The notes under the pieces: generated by a model
The model's database searches: none
Seen by the model: the letters and a program-made list of their open reading frames with translations, nothing else
Told to the model about the DNA's origin: nothing
Assembly: GCA_963734365.1 (NCBI GenBank)
Contig: CAVTGV010000008.1
Coordinates: forward strand, 744,001 to 808,000
Length of the DNA stretch: 64,000 nt
Direction: 5' to 3'
Origin: JACVRW01 sp963734365
Lineage (GTDB): Bacteria > Actinomycetota > Thermoleophilia > Solirubrobacterales > Thermoleophilaceae
Part shown: positions 63,783 through 64,000 of the stretch, piece by piece
How the letters are laid out: each line of letters opens with the position of its first letter
How positions within the stretch are numbered: the stretch's first letter is position 1
Made by a program: the position numbers and the translations under genes

Positions 63783-64000
63783 AAGGCCTGTCGAGTTCCT
63801 CAAGCAAAGACTCTCGCGTCACGTCGCCCAGCGCAAACCTCAACGAACGGCACTGCTGCTTTCCATGCGAAGCGAGAGTGAGCGTCGCGCCGCTTCGGAA
63901 CTACTGCTTGTCGTCCTAAGCAGCAGCCCGCCCGTCGACGGGCTCGGTGTCGCTGTCACGCGAAAGCAGGAGCCCGATCCGTTAGCGGCGCGACTTAGCC

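Noticed and set aside
63783..64000. Short frames at the right end of the window
   Set aside because: No start with a ribosome site, no recognisable motif, and normal shadow-like composition.

Overview
This is a high-GC (about 70%) actinobacterial chromosome segment. Its gene order and content suggest the class Thermoleophilia (Solirubrobacterales or a relative). The clues are a chain alaS-ruvX-mltG-aroE-lipoprotein-pilB-pilT-pilC, a ftcD-MBL-hisS-aspS-mnmA-anti-sigma-sigF run, GTGA/ATGA overlaps throughout, and frequent GTG starts. The assignment is inference from content, not from a marker-gene search. No prophage, IS element, CRISPR array or origin was seen.

Layout. 1-3.4 kb: end of a DrrAB-type ABC exporter, then a DGPF (YCII) protein and an ECF42-type sigma factor. 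3.5-9.4 kb: a frameshifted secreted phosphatase, a CBS/DRTGG family II pyrophosphatase, a quinone-oxidoreductase-like protein and an AI-2E family permease. 9.4-12.8 kb: a tightly overlapping minus-strand operon folE-FAD reductase-transaldolase-DoxX. 12.9-14.1 kb: a small protein, a sigma factor and its zinc-finger anti-sigma. 14.1-17.5 kb: a sugar-binding lipoprotein overlapping a FucP-type MFS gene, divergent from a PfkB kinase. 17.6-32 kb is an accessory-looking stretch: an HD protein, the remnant of an ArsR regulator in front of SRPBCC and two DHFR-like genes, a frameshifted SDR, an orphan XylF-like lipoprotein, a glycosyltransferase, a truncated agmatinase abutting a frameshifted GH3 glucosidase, tRNA-Met, a polysaccharide-lyase-like protein, an amidohydrolase and a frameshifted methyltransferase.

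32-40.6 kb is a mostly housekeeping plus-strand run. It includes an unusual IscU-like/MnmA fusion and ends in an anti-sigma/SigF pair. 40.6-48.1 kb is a complete dipeptide/oligopeptide ABC importer locus (two binding proteins, DppC, DppB, DppD, DppF). It carries more than twenty apparent single-base indels, although every conserved block is still present when frames are stitched. This points to local sequence error or very recent decay. The operon ends at a clear hairpin terminator.

The most unusual signal is at 48446-48638. Three tandem mini-ORFs, 84 and 91 bases apart, each have a Shine-Dalgarno sequence and each encode the same pentapeptide, Met-Pro-Ser-Lys-Arg. They use different synonymous codons and three different stop codons (TGA, TAG, TAA). 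They lie just upstream of an MFS exporter gene. The synonymous differences suggest selection on the peptide, or on its translation, rather than on the DNA; leader-peptide control of the exporter or a short peptide product are the leading ideas.

48.7-64 kb: the MFS exporter, an HD-GYP membrane protein, alaS-ruvX-mltG-aroE, a lipoprotein-like/thioredoxin-fold fusion, pilB-pilT-pilC, an unrecognised CxxC protein and an alpha/beta hydrolase. Pilins and prepilin peptidase are not present after pilC.
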